DNA of 64,000 nt from RGIG426 sp045598965 (GTDB taxonomy: Bacteria; Bacillota; Clostridia; Oscillospirales; Acutalibacteraceae): positions 8,568-72,567 of the forward strand of contig JAZRVH010000016.1 of assembly GCA_045598965.1 (NCBI GenBank). Direction: 5' to 3'. The translations under genes were made by a program, and so were the position numbers. Positions 23,169 to 32,367 of this stretch are shown piece after piece. The notes beneath the pieces are model-generated. The model was not told the origin of the DNA. It did not search any database and saw only the letters and a list, made by a program, of their open reading frames with translations. Positions within the stretch are counted from its first letter, which is position 1. Every line of letters begins with the position of its first letter.

Positions 23169-23744
23169 TTACAAAAGCGACTTAAATCCATAAAACGCAA
23201 TCGCCATCAACCCGGCGGTCAACAACGTAATCGGCATCCCTTTAAAGGATTCGGGCACATCGTTGTTGGCGGTTTTCTCCCGCAATCCCGCCATCACGAC
23301 AATGGCGATAAAGAAGCCGATAGAGGTACCTAAGCCGTTGATTACCGACGTTAAAAACCCGTTTTCCTGTTGAACGTTCTGCAACGCCACGCCAAGCACC
23401 GCACAGTTGGTGGTGATGAGCGGCAGATATACGCCGAGTGCCGCATACAGCGGACGGCTGTACCGTTTTAAGGTCATTTCCACAAGCTGAACCAATGCCG
23501 CAATTACTAAGATGAACGCAATCGTGTTCATATATTCGAGGTGAAGCGGCACAAGAACGCCGTGGTAGAGAAGCGAGGTAATCGCCGAAGAAAGCGTTAC
23601 TACGCACATCACCGCCACACCCATTCCGGCGGCGGTTTTCAGTTGTTTGGAAACCCCGAGGAACGGGCAAAGTCCCAAAAACTGGCTTAGCACCACGTTG
23701 TTCACGAGAGCCGTGGTTAAAAGCAAAAGAAGCATAGAAGTCAT
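23169..23744 (-). CDS. rnfA: Rnf complex subunit A
   Basis: 191 aa integral membrane protein with six helices. Signature motifs are NNVVLSQFLGLCPFLGVSK near residue 15 and ITTNCAVLGVALQN near residue 110. Each of these contains one of the conserved Cys that ligate the intramembrane 2Fe-2S cluster shared with RnfE. Its start overlaps the rnfE stop by 4 bases (ATGA), giving coupled translation. Confidence 0.96.
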   Translation of the reverse strand: MTSMLLLLLTTALVNNVVLSQFLGLCPFLGVSKQLKTAAGMGVAVMCVVTLSSAITSLLYHGVLVPLHLEYMNTIAFILVIAALVQLVEMTLKRYSRPLYAALGVYLPLITTNCAVLGVALQNVQQENGFLTSVINGLGTSIGFFIAIVVMAGLREKTANNDVPESFKGMPITLLTAGLMAIAFYGFKSLL

Positions 23745-24445
23745 CCCTCATCCTCCTCTCGCTTGGCCGGTGCACAGCCGATACAGCCAGAAGGACAGGA
23801 CGCACAGTTGCCGGTGCAGGTGCGGTCCTTCGGACGGGGCACATTGGTGGCAGACGGGGCTTTCAGCTTGTTTTGCAGTGCCGTCAGGCACGCCAACACA
23901 AAAAACGCACCGGGTGCCAACGTAAAAATAGCGATACGGTCTATCGTCTCCGGCACCACCGTCAACCCGAACACCGTGCCGTTGCCGAGCAACTCACGCA
24001 CGGCACCGATACACACAAGGGCGACTGTGAAGCCGAGCCCCATGCCGACACCGTCAAACAGCGACAGCCACACGGTATTTTTGGAAGCATACGCCTCTGC
24101 CCTACCGAGAATGATGCAGTTCACCACAATCAGCGGAATATAAATTCCCAACGCACTATACAGCGACGGGACATACGCTTGCATAAGCAGCTGTACCATC
24201 GTCACAAAGGTGGCGACAATAACAATGTAGGCGGGCATTCGCACCTTTTGGGGAATACATTTCCGCAAAGCGGAAATCATCAGGTTGGACATGGTGAGCA
24301 CCGCCGCCGTAGACAAGCCCATTCCCAGTCCGTTCACCGCCGCTGTCGTCACCGCAAGCGTCGGACACATACCGAGCATCAAGACAAAAGTGGGGTTTTC
24401 TTTAACAAGGCCGTTATACAGCCGTTCCCATGCTTGTTTAAGCAT
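23741..24445 (-). CDS. rnfE: Rnf complex subunit E with Cys-rich C-terminal tail
   Basis: 234 aa, six membrane helices, homologous to RnfA in inverted topology. NPTFVLMLGMCPTLAVTT and VVNCIILGRAEAYA hold the cluster Cys residues. After the last helix there is a hydrophilic tail of about 35 residues (from KAPSATNVPRPKD). It contains five Cys in C-x3-C-x2-C-x3-C-x2-C spacing (TCTGNCASCPSGCIGC). Such a tail is not part of the core fold and could bind a metal or cluster. Overlap with rnfG is 8 bases and with rnfA 4 bases. Confidence 0.95.
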   Translation of the reverse strand: MLKQAWERLYNGLVKENPTFVLMLGMCPTLAVTTAAVNGLGMGLSTAAVLTMSNLMISALRKCIPQKVRMPAYIVIVATFVTMVQLLMQAYVPSLYSALGIYIPLIVVNCIILGRAEAYASKNTVWLSLFDGVGMGLGFTVALVCIGAVRELLGNGTVFGLTVVPETIDRIAIFTLAPGAFFVLACLTALQNKLKAPSATNVPRPKDRTCTGNCASCPSGCIGCAPAKREEDEG

Positions 24446-25058
24446 TGCCGCTCACCCCGCTTTCCGCTTCACGTGCCGCATACGCCGTATACAGTGCCGC
24501 ACCGCAAATTTCTTTCAAAGCGTTCGAGGTATACGTGGCACCGGAAATCACATCCACATCCACGGCGAGATGTTTGCCCACAAAGGTTTTTTGATACTCC
24601 GGATCGTCGCACTTGGCACCGAAACCGGCGGTCTCGCTGTGGGACAGCACGGTAAAACCAAAAATTTGGCCGGCATCCGTCACGCTCACAACGGCATCAA
24701 TTTCCCCGCCATAGCCGCTGGTGGAAGAAGCGGCAATCACATACCCCACCGGCGTGTTGGTGCGGTCGGTTGCACGAAGAATTTCCGAGACGTGAGCACG
24801 TTTCAGCGATATGCCGACGCCCTCCGCCTCGTCGCTAGCAAACGTGTTGTTTACCGCCGTCAACAGCTCATCACCGCCGTCAAGCGGAGAAAACGACGCA
24901 CCGGGATAGACGGTCTCATACGCCTTTTGTTTTGCCTCGTTTTCCGCTTTGTCGATGGGAGCTTTGGTCAACGCATACACACACGCCAACGCCGCCGCCG
25001 ACACAAGCGTAATGGTAAACAAAATCAGAGCGTCACGAAAAAGTCCTTTTTTCTTCAT
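24438..25058 (-). CDS. rnfG: Rnf complex subunit G, covalent flavoprotein
   Basis: 206 aa. One N-terminal helix (residues 8-30) anchors an extracytoplasmic FMN-binding domain. The flavinylation motif DVISGATYTSNAL is near residue 175, with the Thr of SGAT as the expected acceptor for ApbE-transferred FMN. It relays electrons between subunits during Na+/H+ pumping. Overlaps of a few bases with rnfD and rnfE show tight operon packing. Confidence 0.95.
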   Translation of the reverse strand: MKKKGLFRDALILFTITLVSAAALACVYALTKAPIDKAENEAKQKAYETVYPGASFSPLDGGDELLTAVNNTFASDEAEGVGISLKRAHVSEILRATDRTNTPVGYVIAASSTSGYGGEIDAVVSVTDAGQIFGFTVLSHSETAGFGAKCDDPEYQKTFVGKHLAVDVDVISGATYTSNALKEICGAALYTAYAAREAESGVSGNA

Positions 25059-26029
25059 TTCGAACGCCCCCCTTTTCCAAATGCACGGGGCATTGTAATT
25101 TTTTCAATGAGCGGCACCAGCAGGTTGACGATAATAATCGCAAAGGACACGCCCTCTGCCGATTTACCGAGCACACGGAACGCCGCTGTCAAAAAGCCGA
25201 GGAGCAATCCGTATAGTAGTCGTCCGCCGTTGGTGATGGGACAAGTCACATAATCAGTCGCCATAAAGAACGCACCGAGCATAAGCCCGCCGCCAAACGC
25301 CTGCATCAGCAGGTACTGCGGCAAGGGAAACGTCCCCGTTATGCCTTTCATAGCGGCAAACACACCGCAAAACACCAACGTCGAGGTGATGTACGCCACC
25401 GGAATGTGCCACGTAATAACCTTGCGGAAAAAGAGGTAGGCGGCACCAATAAGCACCGCCGCCACCGACGTCTCACCGAGACAGCCGGAGTGCGTGCCGA
25501 GGAACATATGCCACAAATCCGCCGAATGGCCGGCTTTCAGATCCATCATCGGCGTAGCGGAGGACACAAGATCCACCGCCTTTTGAGCGGTACGAAGCGG
25601 CGGGTACGCCGTCATACGCTCCGCAAACGAAATCACCAAAAAACACCGTGCCGCCAAAGCGGGGTTCATAATGTTCTGTCCGATGCCGCCAAACAGCTGT
25701 TTTACCACAAGAATGGCAAACACGCCGCCAATCACCGGCACAAACAGCGGCACGGAAGCCGGCATACAATACGCCAACAGCAAGCCGGTGACAATCGCAC
25801 TGCCATCGCTGACGGTAACAGGACGCTTCATCGCTTTTTGGAACAAGAACTCCGTCAACACACAACTGACAACCGAGGCGAGGATGACCCAAAGGGCCTT
25901 GAACCCAAAGAGATAGACGCCACACACACCGCAGGGTAAGAGGGCGATGATGACATCCTGCATAATCCGTTCGGTAGTCACATCACAACGGATGTGCGGT
26001 GCAGAGGAAACGTGGATTTTGTCGGTCAT
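25055..26029 (-). CDS. rnfD: Rnf complex subunit D, flavin-carrying membrane subunit
   Basis: 324 aa with about nine membrane helices. QNIMNPALAARCFLVISF and DYVTCPITNGGRLLYG are conserved RnfD/NqrB segments. The likely FMN attachment site is VSSATPMMD near residue 155, a variant of S-T/G-A-T. It ends 4 bases inside rnfG and starts 4 bases inside rnfC. Confidence 0.95.
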   Translation of the reverse strand: MTDKIHVSSAPHIRCDVTTERIMQDVIIALLPCGVCGVYLFGFKALWVILASVVSCVLTEFLFQKAMKRPVTVSDGSAIVTGLLLAYCMPASVPLFVPVIGGVFAILVVKQLFGGIGQNIMNPALAARCFLVISFAERMTAYPPLRTAQKAVDLVSSATPMMDLKAGHSADLWHMFLGTHSGCLGETSVAAVLIGAAYLFFRKVITWHIPVAYITSTLVFCGVFAAMKGITGTFPLPQYLLMQAFGGGLMLGAFFMATDYVTCPITNGGRLLYGLLLGFLTAAFRVLGKSAEGVSFAIIIVNLLVPLIEKITMPRAFGKGGRSK

Positions 26030-27372
26030 TTTTCTCCCCCGCTTTCTTTTTTTGCCCTAACCTGCAACAACGCTTTGGTTTTACGGCGAGCATATTGGAA
26101 GCTTTGTGTCAGCGGAATTTTTGCGGGGCACACATAGGTGCACGAGCCGCATTCGATACATTCCATGCCGTTCAGTGCCATAAACTGCTCAAAATCCTCC
26201 GCCTCGGCGGCGGCGTGCATCGAGCGGGGCACCAACAATTCCGGACAAGCACGCAAGCACCGTCCGCAATGAATACAAGCGGTCGTTTTCGACTGTTCCA
26301 CCTCGTCCTCCGAAAAAGCGAGAATACACGACGAGGTTTTTACAACGGGAATATCCAAAGAAAACAGCGACAATCCCATCATCGGGCCGCCGGAAATCAC
26401 TTTTTTCGGTTCGCCGATAAAGCCACCCGCTTCCTCAACCACGTGGGAATACAAGTCGCCGCAAGCAACCCGTAGGTTGCAGGGGTTTTTCACGGCATCG
26501 CCGGAGACGGTTACCACACGGTGGGTCAACGGCAATCCGTCACACACAGCCTCCTCGATGGCAACCACCGTAGCGATATTGTCCACAAGACATCCCGCCG
26601 CCGCCGGTAATTGACCGGAGTTGATATCCCGACCGGTTACCGCATGGATGAGCATACGCTCATCTCCCTCGGGGTATTTGGTTTTAAGAGGAGCCACCGA
26701 AATACGAGGCTCATTTTTCACCCGTTCAGACAAAAGCCGAATGGCTTCCGGTTTGTTCTTTTCAATCGCAATCACCGCTTTGGCATTGGGAAACAGCGAC
26801 AAGATAATATGTAACCCTCGAATAAGCTTTTCGGGCTGCTCCATCATAAGCCGATAGTCGGTGGTCAAATACGGCTCACACTCCACACCGTTGGCAATAA
26901 CCGTGTCAATTTCCTCCGGTTTAGGAGGGTTAAGTTTAATATGTGTTGGGAAACCGGCACCGCCGAGACCGACAATGCCCGCTTCTTTGATAATATCACG
27001 AATTTCCGTAGCGGAAAGCTGGGTGTAATCCCTATGCTGACCGAAATTTTCCACCGTTTCGTATTGCTCGTCATTTTCCACCACGATGGCATCCACCATC
27101 TCTCCCCGCACGCCGAGAAACGCACCAACACGCTTCACCGTGCCGGACACGGCACACACCACATCAGCGGAAATGCCGCTGTTGGCGACGGCAATAGTTT
27201 GACCGACAAGCACCCGATCCCCCTCGGAAACAAGGGGCGATGCCGGGCGTCCGATATGTTGTGCCAACGGATATGCCATGGTTTTACCCGGTAGAATTTC
27301 CCGGATAACAGCATCCGCCGTCAACGACTTGTTCCCGTCCACATGGACGCCGTGTGCAAAAGAACGCCACAT
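26026..27372 (-). CDS. rnfC: Rnf complex subunit C, NADH-binding iron-sulphur subunit
   Basis: 448 aa. The N-terminal barrel-sandwich domain includes PLAQHIGRPASPLVSEGDRVLVGQ. The Rossmann-like NADH/FMN domain has the Gly-rich GLGGAGFPTHIKL near residue 130 and GVECEPYLTTDYRLM near residue 165. Two 4Fe-4S motifs, CIHCGRCLRACP and CIECGSCTYVCPA, lie near residues 365 and 405. It is the first gene of the rnfCDGEAB operon, with ATG preceded by AAGGAGGG. It transfers electrons to NAD+ on the cytosolic face. Confidence 0.96.
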   Translation of the reverse strand: MWRSFAHGVHVDGNKSLTADAVIREILPGKTMAYPLAQHIGRPASPLVSEGDRVLVGQTIAVANSGISADVVCAVSGTVKRVGAFLGVRGEMVDAIVVENDEQYETVENFGQHRDYTQLSATEIRDIIKEAGIVGLGGAGFPTHIKLNPPKPEEIDTVIANGVECEPYLTTDYRLMMEQPEKLIRGLHIILSLFPNAKAVIAIEKNKPEAIRLLSERVKNEPRISVAPLKTKYPEGDERMLIHAVTGRDINSGQLPAAAGCLVDNIATVVAIEEAVCDGLPLTHRVVTVSGDAVKNPCNLRVACGDLYSHVVEEAGGFIGEPKKVISGGPMMGLSLFSLDIPVVKTSSCILAFSEDEVEQSKTTACIHCGRCLRACPELLVPRSMHAAAEAEDFEQFMALNGMECIECGSCTYVCPAKIPLTQSFQYARRKTKALLQVRAKKESGGEK

Positions 27373-27520
27373 ATCGGTCCCTCCTTAAAACAAAATAAAT
27401 GCATACGTGCTAAGTATATCATACGGATTTATGAAAATCCACTTTTCTACAAGTTTTTGCAAATATTTCGACATATTTTATAACGTTTATACTTTTTAGA
27501 CATATTTTGAATGGTTATAG

Positions 27521-27550
27521 TTGACAAATCCCCGTCTAATAGGGTAAAAT
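27521..27550 (+). promoter_or_regulatory. Sigma-A promoter of glnN
   Basis: Perfect -35 TTGACA (27521-27526), 18-base spacer, -10 TAAAAT (27545-27550), 35 bases before the start codon. The 27373-27520 stretch upstream is AT-rich and has no clear operator that I can identify. Confidence 0.7.
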
Positions 27551-27584
27551 GCAAGGTATGAATGTATAAGGAGGGAATATCCCT

Positions 27585-29690
27585 ATGACCAATATCCCGA
27601 AAATTTTCGGCTCAATGGTGTTTGGCGACGCCGCTATGAAACAATATCTCCCGGCGGAGGCATACCGTGCCCTGAAAAACACAATGGAAAACGGCAAACG
27701 ACTCGACCCCACTCTCGCCAATGTTATCGCTGCGGCGATGCGTGATTGGGCGGTGGAACGTGGGGCGACCCACTATACCCACTGGTTCCAGCCGATGACC
27801 GGTGTTACCGCCGAGAAGCACGACAGCTTTTTGATGCCCGACGGGCAAGGCGGCGTGATTATGGAGTTCTCCGGCAAAGAGCTGTTCAAAGGCGAGTCGG
27901 ATGCTTCCAGCTTCCCCTCCGGCGGTCTGCGTGCCACTTTTGAAGCTCGTGGATATACGGCGTGGGACCCCACGTCCTATGCATTCATTAAAGACAACAC
28001 ACTGTGTATCCCCCCCGCATTCTGCTCTTTCGGCGGCGAGGCATTAGACAAAAAAACTCCGCTGTTGCGTTCAATGGAAGCCATCAACCGAGAGGCACTT
28101 CGTGTGTTGCGTCTGTTTGAGGTTGGCGAAAAAGCCACCATCAATATGGTCTATCCCACCGTGGGAGCAGAGCAGGAATATTTTCTCATTGACCGAGCCA
28201 TGTTTGACGCCCGTAAAGACCTGCTGTTTACCGGCCGCACCTTGTTCGGTGCAAAGCCGCCCCGTGGTCAAGATTTGGACGATCATTATTTTGGCTCTAT
28301 CAAACCCCGTGTCGCCTCTTTTATGAGCGAACTGGACGAGGAACTGTGGAAATTAGGTGTCTACGCCAAAACCGAGCATAACGAGGCGGCACCCGGTCAA
28401 CACGAGCTTGCCCCGTTTTACAATACCGTCAACATCGCCACCGACCATAACCAGCTGACGATGGAGACGATGAAAAAGCTTGCCACCCGTCACGGAATGG
28501 TGTGCCTGCTTCACGAAAAACCCTTTGCCGGTGTCAACGGCTCGGGCAAACATATCAACTGGTCTTTACAAACGGACACCGGTGAAAACCTCTTTGAACC
28601 GGGCGACACGCCCCACCAAAATGCACGATTTCTTCTGTTCCTCTGTGCCGTTATCAAAGGCGTGGACGAGCATCAAGACCTTCTGCGTATCTCGGTTGCC
28701 GGCCCCGGCAACGACCACCGTCTCGGTGCCAACGAGGCACCGCCCGCCGTGGTGTCGCTGTTCCTCGGTGACGAGTTGACCGAAATCCTCACCTCCATTG
28801 AGGAGGGTACCCCCTACGACCCGAAAGAAACCGTTTCGATGAAAGTCGGCGTGCACGTGTTGCCCCGCTTCCCGAAAGATACCACCGACCGCAACCGCAC
28901 CTCGCCGTTCGCCTTTACCGGCAACAAATTCGAGCTGCGTATGCTCGGTTCTTCCGCCTCTTGTGCTGGCCCGAACATCGTGCTGAACACGATTGTTGCC
29001 GACGAGCTCGGGCAATTCGCCAGCCGACTGGAATCAGCGGCAGACTTCCAAGCGGAGCTTCACAACATCATCCGTGAAACCATCCACGCCCACAAACGTA
29101 TTATCTTTAACGGCAACGGCTACGACGATAAATGGATTGCCGAAGCCACGCAGGGTCGTGGACTGCTCAACCTGAAAACCACGCCCGACTGCCTGCCCTA
29201 TTGGGTGGCGAGCAAAAACGTGGCGTTGTTCGCCCGCCATCGGGTGTTCACCGAAAGTGAACTGCATTCCCGCTGTGAAATCCTGCTTGAAAACTATGTC
29301 AAGGTGCTCAACATTGAAGCACTGACCGCATTGGATATGGCACGCAAGGATATCTATCCGGCGGTGTCCGGCTATCTGCGTAAGCTGTCCGAAAGCGTAC
29401 TGCTTCGCAAAACGGCTCTTCCGGAAACGGCGGTCGCCACGCCGGAAGAAGCTCTCATCAAAAAGCTTTCCGCACTCCTCGACACGCTCGGCAAAGAGAT
29501 AGATGCTCTCGACAACGCCATTGCCAAAGCCAAGGACTATTCCGACGCATGGGAGCTGTCCGTCTACTACCGTGACTACATTCTGCGAGCGATGAATGCC
29601 TTGCGTGAAACTGCCGACGAAATGGAAACGCTGACCGCAAAAGCGGATTGGCCGTTCCCCACTTACGGCGATATTCTGTTCAGCGTTTAA
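27585..29690 (+). CDS. glnN: Type III glutamine synthetase
   Basis: 701 aa, the length of GSIII (GlnN), much longer than GlnA types I/II. It condenses ammonia and glutamate with ATP to glutamine, as a dodecamer. Typical GSIII segments are FGSMVFGD at the N-terminus, THYTHWFQPMTG and DGQGGVIMEFSGKELFKGE. AEQEYFLIDRAMFDARKDL (metal Glu), TEHNEAAPGQHELAPF, GVNGSGKHINWSLQ (ATP/metal) and NRTSPFAFTGNKFELRM (substrate Arg) follow. Residues 580-701 are the GSIII-specific helical C-terminus. Start ATG follows AAGGAGGG and a good promoter. It is monocistronic with a strong terminator. Confidence 0.97.
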   Translation: MTNIPKIFGSMVFGDAAMKQYLPAEAYRALKNTMENGKRLDPTLANVIAAAMRDWAVERGATHYTHWFQPMTGVTAEKHDSFLMPDGQGGVIMEFSGKELFKGESDASSFPSGGLRATFEARGYTAWDPTSYAFIKDNTLCIPPAFCSFGGEALDKKTPLLRSMEAINREALRVLRLFEVGEKATINMVYPTVGAEQEYFLIDRAMFDARKDLLFTGRTLFGAKPPRGQDLDDHYFGSIKPRVASFMSELDEELWKLGVYAKTEHNEAAPGQHELAPFYNTVNIATDHNQLTMETMKKLATRHGMVCLLHEKPFAGVNGSGKHINWSLQTDTGENLFEPGDTPHQNARFLLFLCAVIKGVDEHQDLLRISVAGPGNDHRLGANEAPPAVVSLFLGDELTEILTSIEEGTPYDPKETVSMKVGVHVLPRFPKDTTDRNRTSPFAFTGNKFELRMLGSSASCAGPNIVLNTIVADELGQFASRLESAADFQAELHNIIRETIHAHKRIIFNGNGYDDKWIAEATQGRGLLNLKTTPDCLPYWVASKNVALFARHRVFTESELHSRCEILLENYVKVLNIEALTALDMARKDIYPAVSGYLRKLSESVLLRKTALPETAVATPEEALIKKLSALLDTLGKEIDALDNAIAKAKDYSDAWELSVYYRDYILRAMNALRETADEMETLTAKADWPFPTYGDILFSV

Positions 29691-29715
29691 TCCGGCGAGA
29701 GCCTAACGAACGTTC

Positions 29716-29748
29716 GGGCGGCTCTCTTTCGGGAGAGCCGCCCTTTTT
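29716..29748 (+). terminator. Terminator after glnN
   Basis: An 11-bp GC-rich perfect stem (GGGCGGCTCTC and complement) with a 6-base loop is followed by TTTTT. It lies 25 bases after the glnN stop. Confidence 0.9.
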
Positions 29749-29775
29749 CTTAAAGATATAAAAGGAGTTTACGCT

Positions 29776-30432
29776 ATGGATACATCCGCTATTCTTTCCC
29801 GTGTGGACCACACCCTGCTTTCCCAAACCGCCACAAGGGACGAGCTTTACGCCCTGTGTGACGAGGCACGCAAATATGCCTGTGCCTCTGTCTGTGTTCC
29901 GCCCGCACTGGTCAACGCCGCCAAACGGTATCTAAAAAACCGCTTACCGGTGTGCACCGTCATCGGATTCCCGAACGGCTACAACAGCACCGCCGCCAAG
30001 GTGGCGGAAGCACGTCTCGCCATTGAGGACGGAGCAACCGAACTCGATATGGTGGTCAATTTGGGAAGAGTTAAAGAGGGTGATTTTGCCTTTGTAACTG
30101 CCGAAATTGCGGCACTCAAAGCGGTGTGCGGCGACCTTGTTCTTAAAGTAATTGTGGAGACCTGCCTCTTGACCGAAGCTGAAAAAATTGCTTTGTGTCA
30201 CTGTGTTTCCGACGCCGGTGCCGACTTTATCAAAACCTCCACCGGCTTTTCCAAAGGCGGGGCAACCGTCGAGGATATTGCCTTGTTCAAAGCCCACGTT
30301 GCCGATGGCGTAAAAATCAAAGCCGCCGGCGGCATTCGTACCTTTGAAGCTGCCGAAGCCCTGATACAAGCGGGTGCAGACCGCATCGGTGCCTCTGCCC
30401 TCGTAAAATTGATGGAAGAAACGAATCCCTAA
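29776..30432 (+). CDS. deoC: Deoxyribose-phosphate aldolase
   Basis: 218 aa class I aldolase that splits 2-deoxyribose 5-phosphate to acetaldehyde and glyceraldehyde 3-phosphate. The TIM barrel carries the active-site strands: TVIGFPNGYN near residue 60, and ELDMVVNLGRVKEGD with the proton-relay Asp near residue 95. KVIVETCLL leads to the Schiff-base Lys in DFIKTSTGFSKGGAT (about residue 152), and KIKAAGGIRT is near residue 182. ATG follows AAAGGAG. It is the first gene of the deoC-deoD-deoB-cdd nucleoside salvage operon. Confidence 0.96.
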   Translation: MDTSAILSRVDHTLLSQTATRDELYALCDEARKYACASVCVPPALVNAAKRYLKNRLPVCTVIGFPNGYNSTAAKVAEARLAIEDGATELDMVVNLGRVKEGDFAFVTAEIAALKAVCGDLVLKVIVETCLLTEAEKIALCHCVSDAGADFIKTSTGFSKGGATVEDIALFKAHVADGVKIKAAGGIRTFEAAEALIQAGADRIGASALVKLMEETNP

Positions 30433-30460
30433 AACTCACGAACGAAAAGGAGTGTTTGCT

Positions 30461-31183
30461 ATGACCCCCTCAACCCCGCATATTAAACTGCTCAATGACC
30501 GAGGCTTTGCCAAATCCGTGTTGATGCCCGGCGATCCTCTACGCTCAAAATACATTGCCGAAACCTTTTTGACCGACCCCGTACTGGTGAATGATGTGCG
30601 TGGCGTACAAGGCTATACCGGCTTCTTTAACGGAAAACCCGTTTCGGTAATGGCAAGCGGTATGGGAATGCCGTCCATCGGCATTTATTCCTATGAGCTG
30701 TATACCAAATTCGGCGTAGAAACCATTCTGCGTGTTGGCTCGGCAGGAGCCATGCAAGAGCATCTCAACCTGCGAGATGTCGTTGCCGGTATGGGAGCTT
30801 GTACCAACTCCAATTTTGCCGCTCAGTACGGTCTGTCCGGCACATTTGCCCCTATCGCCGACTACGAAACCCTTCAAAAAGCAGAGCTTGCCGCCAAGAA
30901 AATGGGGCTATCCCTCCACGTCGGCAACCTCCTCTCCTCCGACACATTTTATTCGGATGACCCCACCGAAAAAGACAACTGGAAAAAAATGGGTGTGTTA
31001 GCGGTGGAAATGGAGAGTGCCGCCCTGTATATGACAGCGGCACGGTGTGGCAAAAAAGCGTTATGCCTTTGCACCATTTCCGACCTGTTGTTTGACCAAA
31101 CCCGTGAATTAACCCCGGATGAACGTCAACAAGGAATGAACGATATGCTCCGTCTGGCTTTGGAAACCGCCACAGCCGACTGA
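30461..31183 (+). CDS. deoD: Purine-nucleoside phosphorylase (DeoD type)
   Basis: 240 aa, the bacterial hexameric PNP size. It phosphorolyses (deoxy)inosine/guanosine/adenosine. Motifs are SVLMPGDPLRSKYIAE (phosphate loop), RVGSAGAM near residue 90, and LAVEMESAALYM with the ribose-binding Met-Glu near residue 180. CTISDLLFDQT has the catalytic Asp. ATG 30461 is used as start because AAAAGGAGTG is 8 bases upstream; the longer frame begins inside that ribosome site. It is 28 bases after deoC. Confidence 0.95.
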   Translation: MTPSTPHIKLLNDRGFAKSVLMPGDPLRSKYIAETFLTDPVLVNDVRGVQGYTGFFNGKPVSVMASGMGMPSIGIYSYELYTKFGVETILRVGSAGAMQEHLNLRDVVAGMGACTNSNFAAQYGLSGTFAPIADYETLQKAELAAKKMGLSLHVGNLLSSDTFYSDDPTEKDNWKKMGVLAVEMESAALYMTAARCGKKALCLCTISDLLFDQTRELTPDERQQGMNDMLRLALETATAD

Positions 31184-31194
31184 AAGGAGAACGT

Positions 31195-32367
31195 ATGACA
31201 AACCGCATTTTTTGGATTGTATTAGACAGTCTCGGCATCGGTCACGCACCGGATGCCGCCGCTTTCGGAGACGAGGGAAGTCACACCTTAAAAAGTGCCT
31301 TTTCCGACCCCGTTTGTCAGCTTCAAAACCTGCAAAAAATGGGATTGTTCAACATTGAGGGAGCTGACTGCGGCGAACCCGTCGCCGCCCCCACCGCCGC
31401 CTTCGGCCGCCTGACCGAGCGTTCCGGCGGCAAAGACACCACCTCCGGTCACTGGGAAATGGCAGGTCTCGTCAGCGAGACGCCGTTCCCCACGTATCCG
31501 AACGGCTTTCCGCCCGAGGTGATTGAAGAATTCTGTATGAAAACCGGCCGCAAAGTGTTGTGCAACAAGCCCTACTCCGGCACGGAAGTCATCAAGGACT
31601 ACGGCGAAGAACACTTGAAATCCGGCGACCTCATCGTATACACCTCGGCAGACAGTGTGTTCCAAATTGCCGCCCACGAAGACGTCGTTCCGGTTGAAAC
31701 GCTATACGAATACTGCCAAATCGCCCGCAACATCTTGCAAGGCGAGCACGGCGTCGGACGTGTGATTGCCCGTCCGTTCGTCGGCACTTGTACCGCCGAT
31801 TTCACCCGCACACCCCGTCGCCACGATTTTTCCCTTACTCCGCCGAGCGACACCGTGCTGAACCTCGCTGAAAAAGCGGGGCTTGACGTCATTTCCGTCG
31901 GAAAAATTCGTGATATTTTCGCCGGAAGCGGTATTACAAGTGCCAACCCCACCACCGGCAACACCGACGGTATGGACAAAACACTGGCGATTGCCGACAC
32001 CGATTTTTTCGGCATCTGCTTTACAAATCTCGTGGATTTCGATATGCTCTATGGTCATCGCAACGACATCCACGGCTACGCCGCCGCCTTGGCGGAATTC
32101 GATGCGTGGCTGCCGAATTTGCTTAAAAAACTAAGGCCCGACGATATTCTGCTGATTACCGGCGACCACGGTTGTGACCCCGCAACCGAAAGCACCGACC
32201 ATTCACGGGAGCGTGTGCCGCTTCTTGTTTACGGCGACACGGTAAACTCGGTCGATTTCGGCACTCGCCCCTGCTTCGCCGACCTCGGCAAAACCGTCGC
32301 CGACTGGTTGGAGCTTGACGGCTCCGGGCTATCCGGAGAAAGCTTCAAAAAGGAGATTACAAAATGA
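31195..32367 (+). CDS. deoB: Phosphopentomutase
   Basis: 390 aa, alkaline-phosphatase superfamily. It interconverts (deoxy)ribose 1- and 5-phosphate, linking deoD to deoC. Metal and catalytic residues are visible in IFWIVLDSLGIGHAPDA (first Asp), GGKDTTSGHWEMAG (phosphorylated Thr), YGHRNDIHGYAAALAEFD and LITGDHGCDP. It starts 11 bases after deoD and its stop overlaps the cdd start by 4 bases. Confidence 0.96.
   Translation: MTNRIFWIVLDSLGIGHAPDAAAFGDEGSHTLKSAFSDPVCQLQNLQKMGLFNIEGADCGEPVAAPTAAFGRLTERSGGKDTTSGHWEMAGLVSETPFPTYPNGFPPEVIEEFCMKTGRKVLCNKPYSGTEVIKDYGEEHLKSGDLIVYTSADSVFQIAAHEDVVPVETLYEYCQIARNILQGEHGVGRVIARPFVGTCTADFTRTPRRHDFSLTPPSDTVLNLAEKAGLDVISVGKIRDIFAGSGITSANPTTGNTDGMDKTLAIADTDFFGICFTNLVDFDMLYGHRNDIHGYAAALAEFDAWLPNLLKKLRPDDILLITGDHGCDPATESTDHSRERVPLLVYGDTVNSVDFGTRPCFADLGKTVADWLELDGSGLSGESFKKEITK

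Noticed and set aside
27373..27520. Rnf promoter (minus-strand TATACT at 27413)
   Set aside because: A -10-like TATACT exists, but the -35 (TGGATT) is poor, so it was not listed as a feature.
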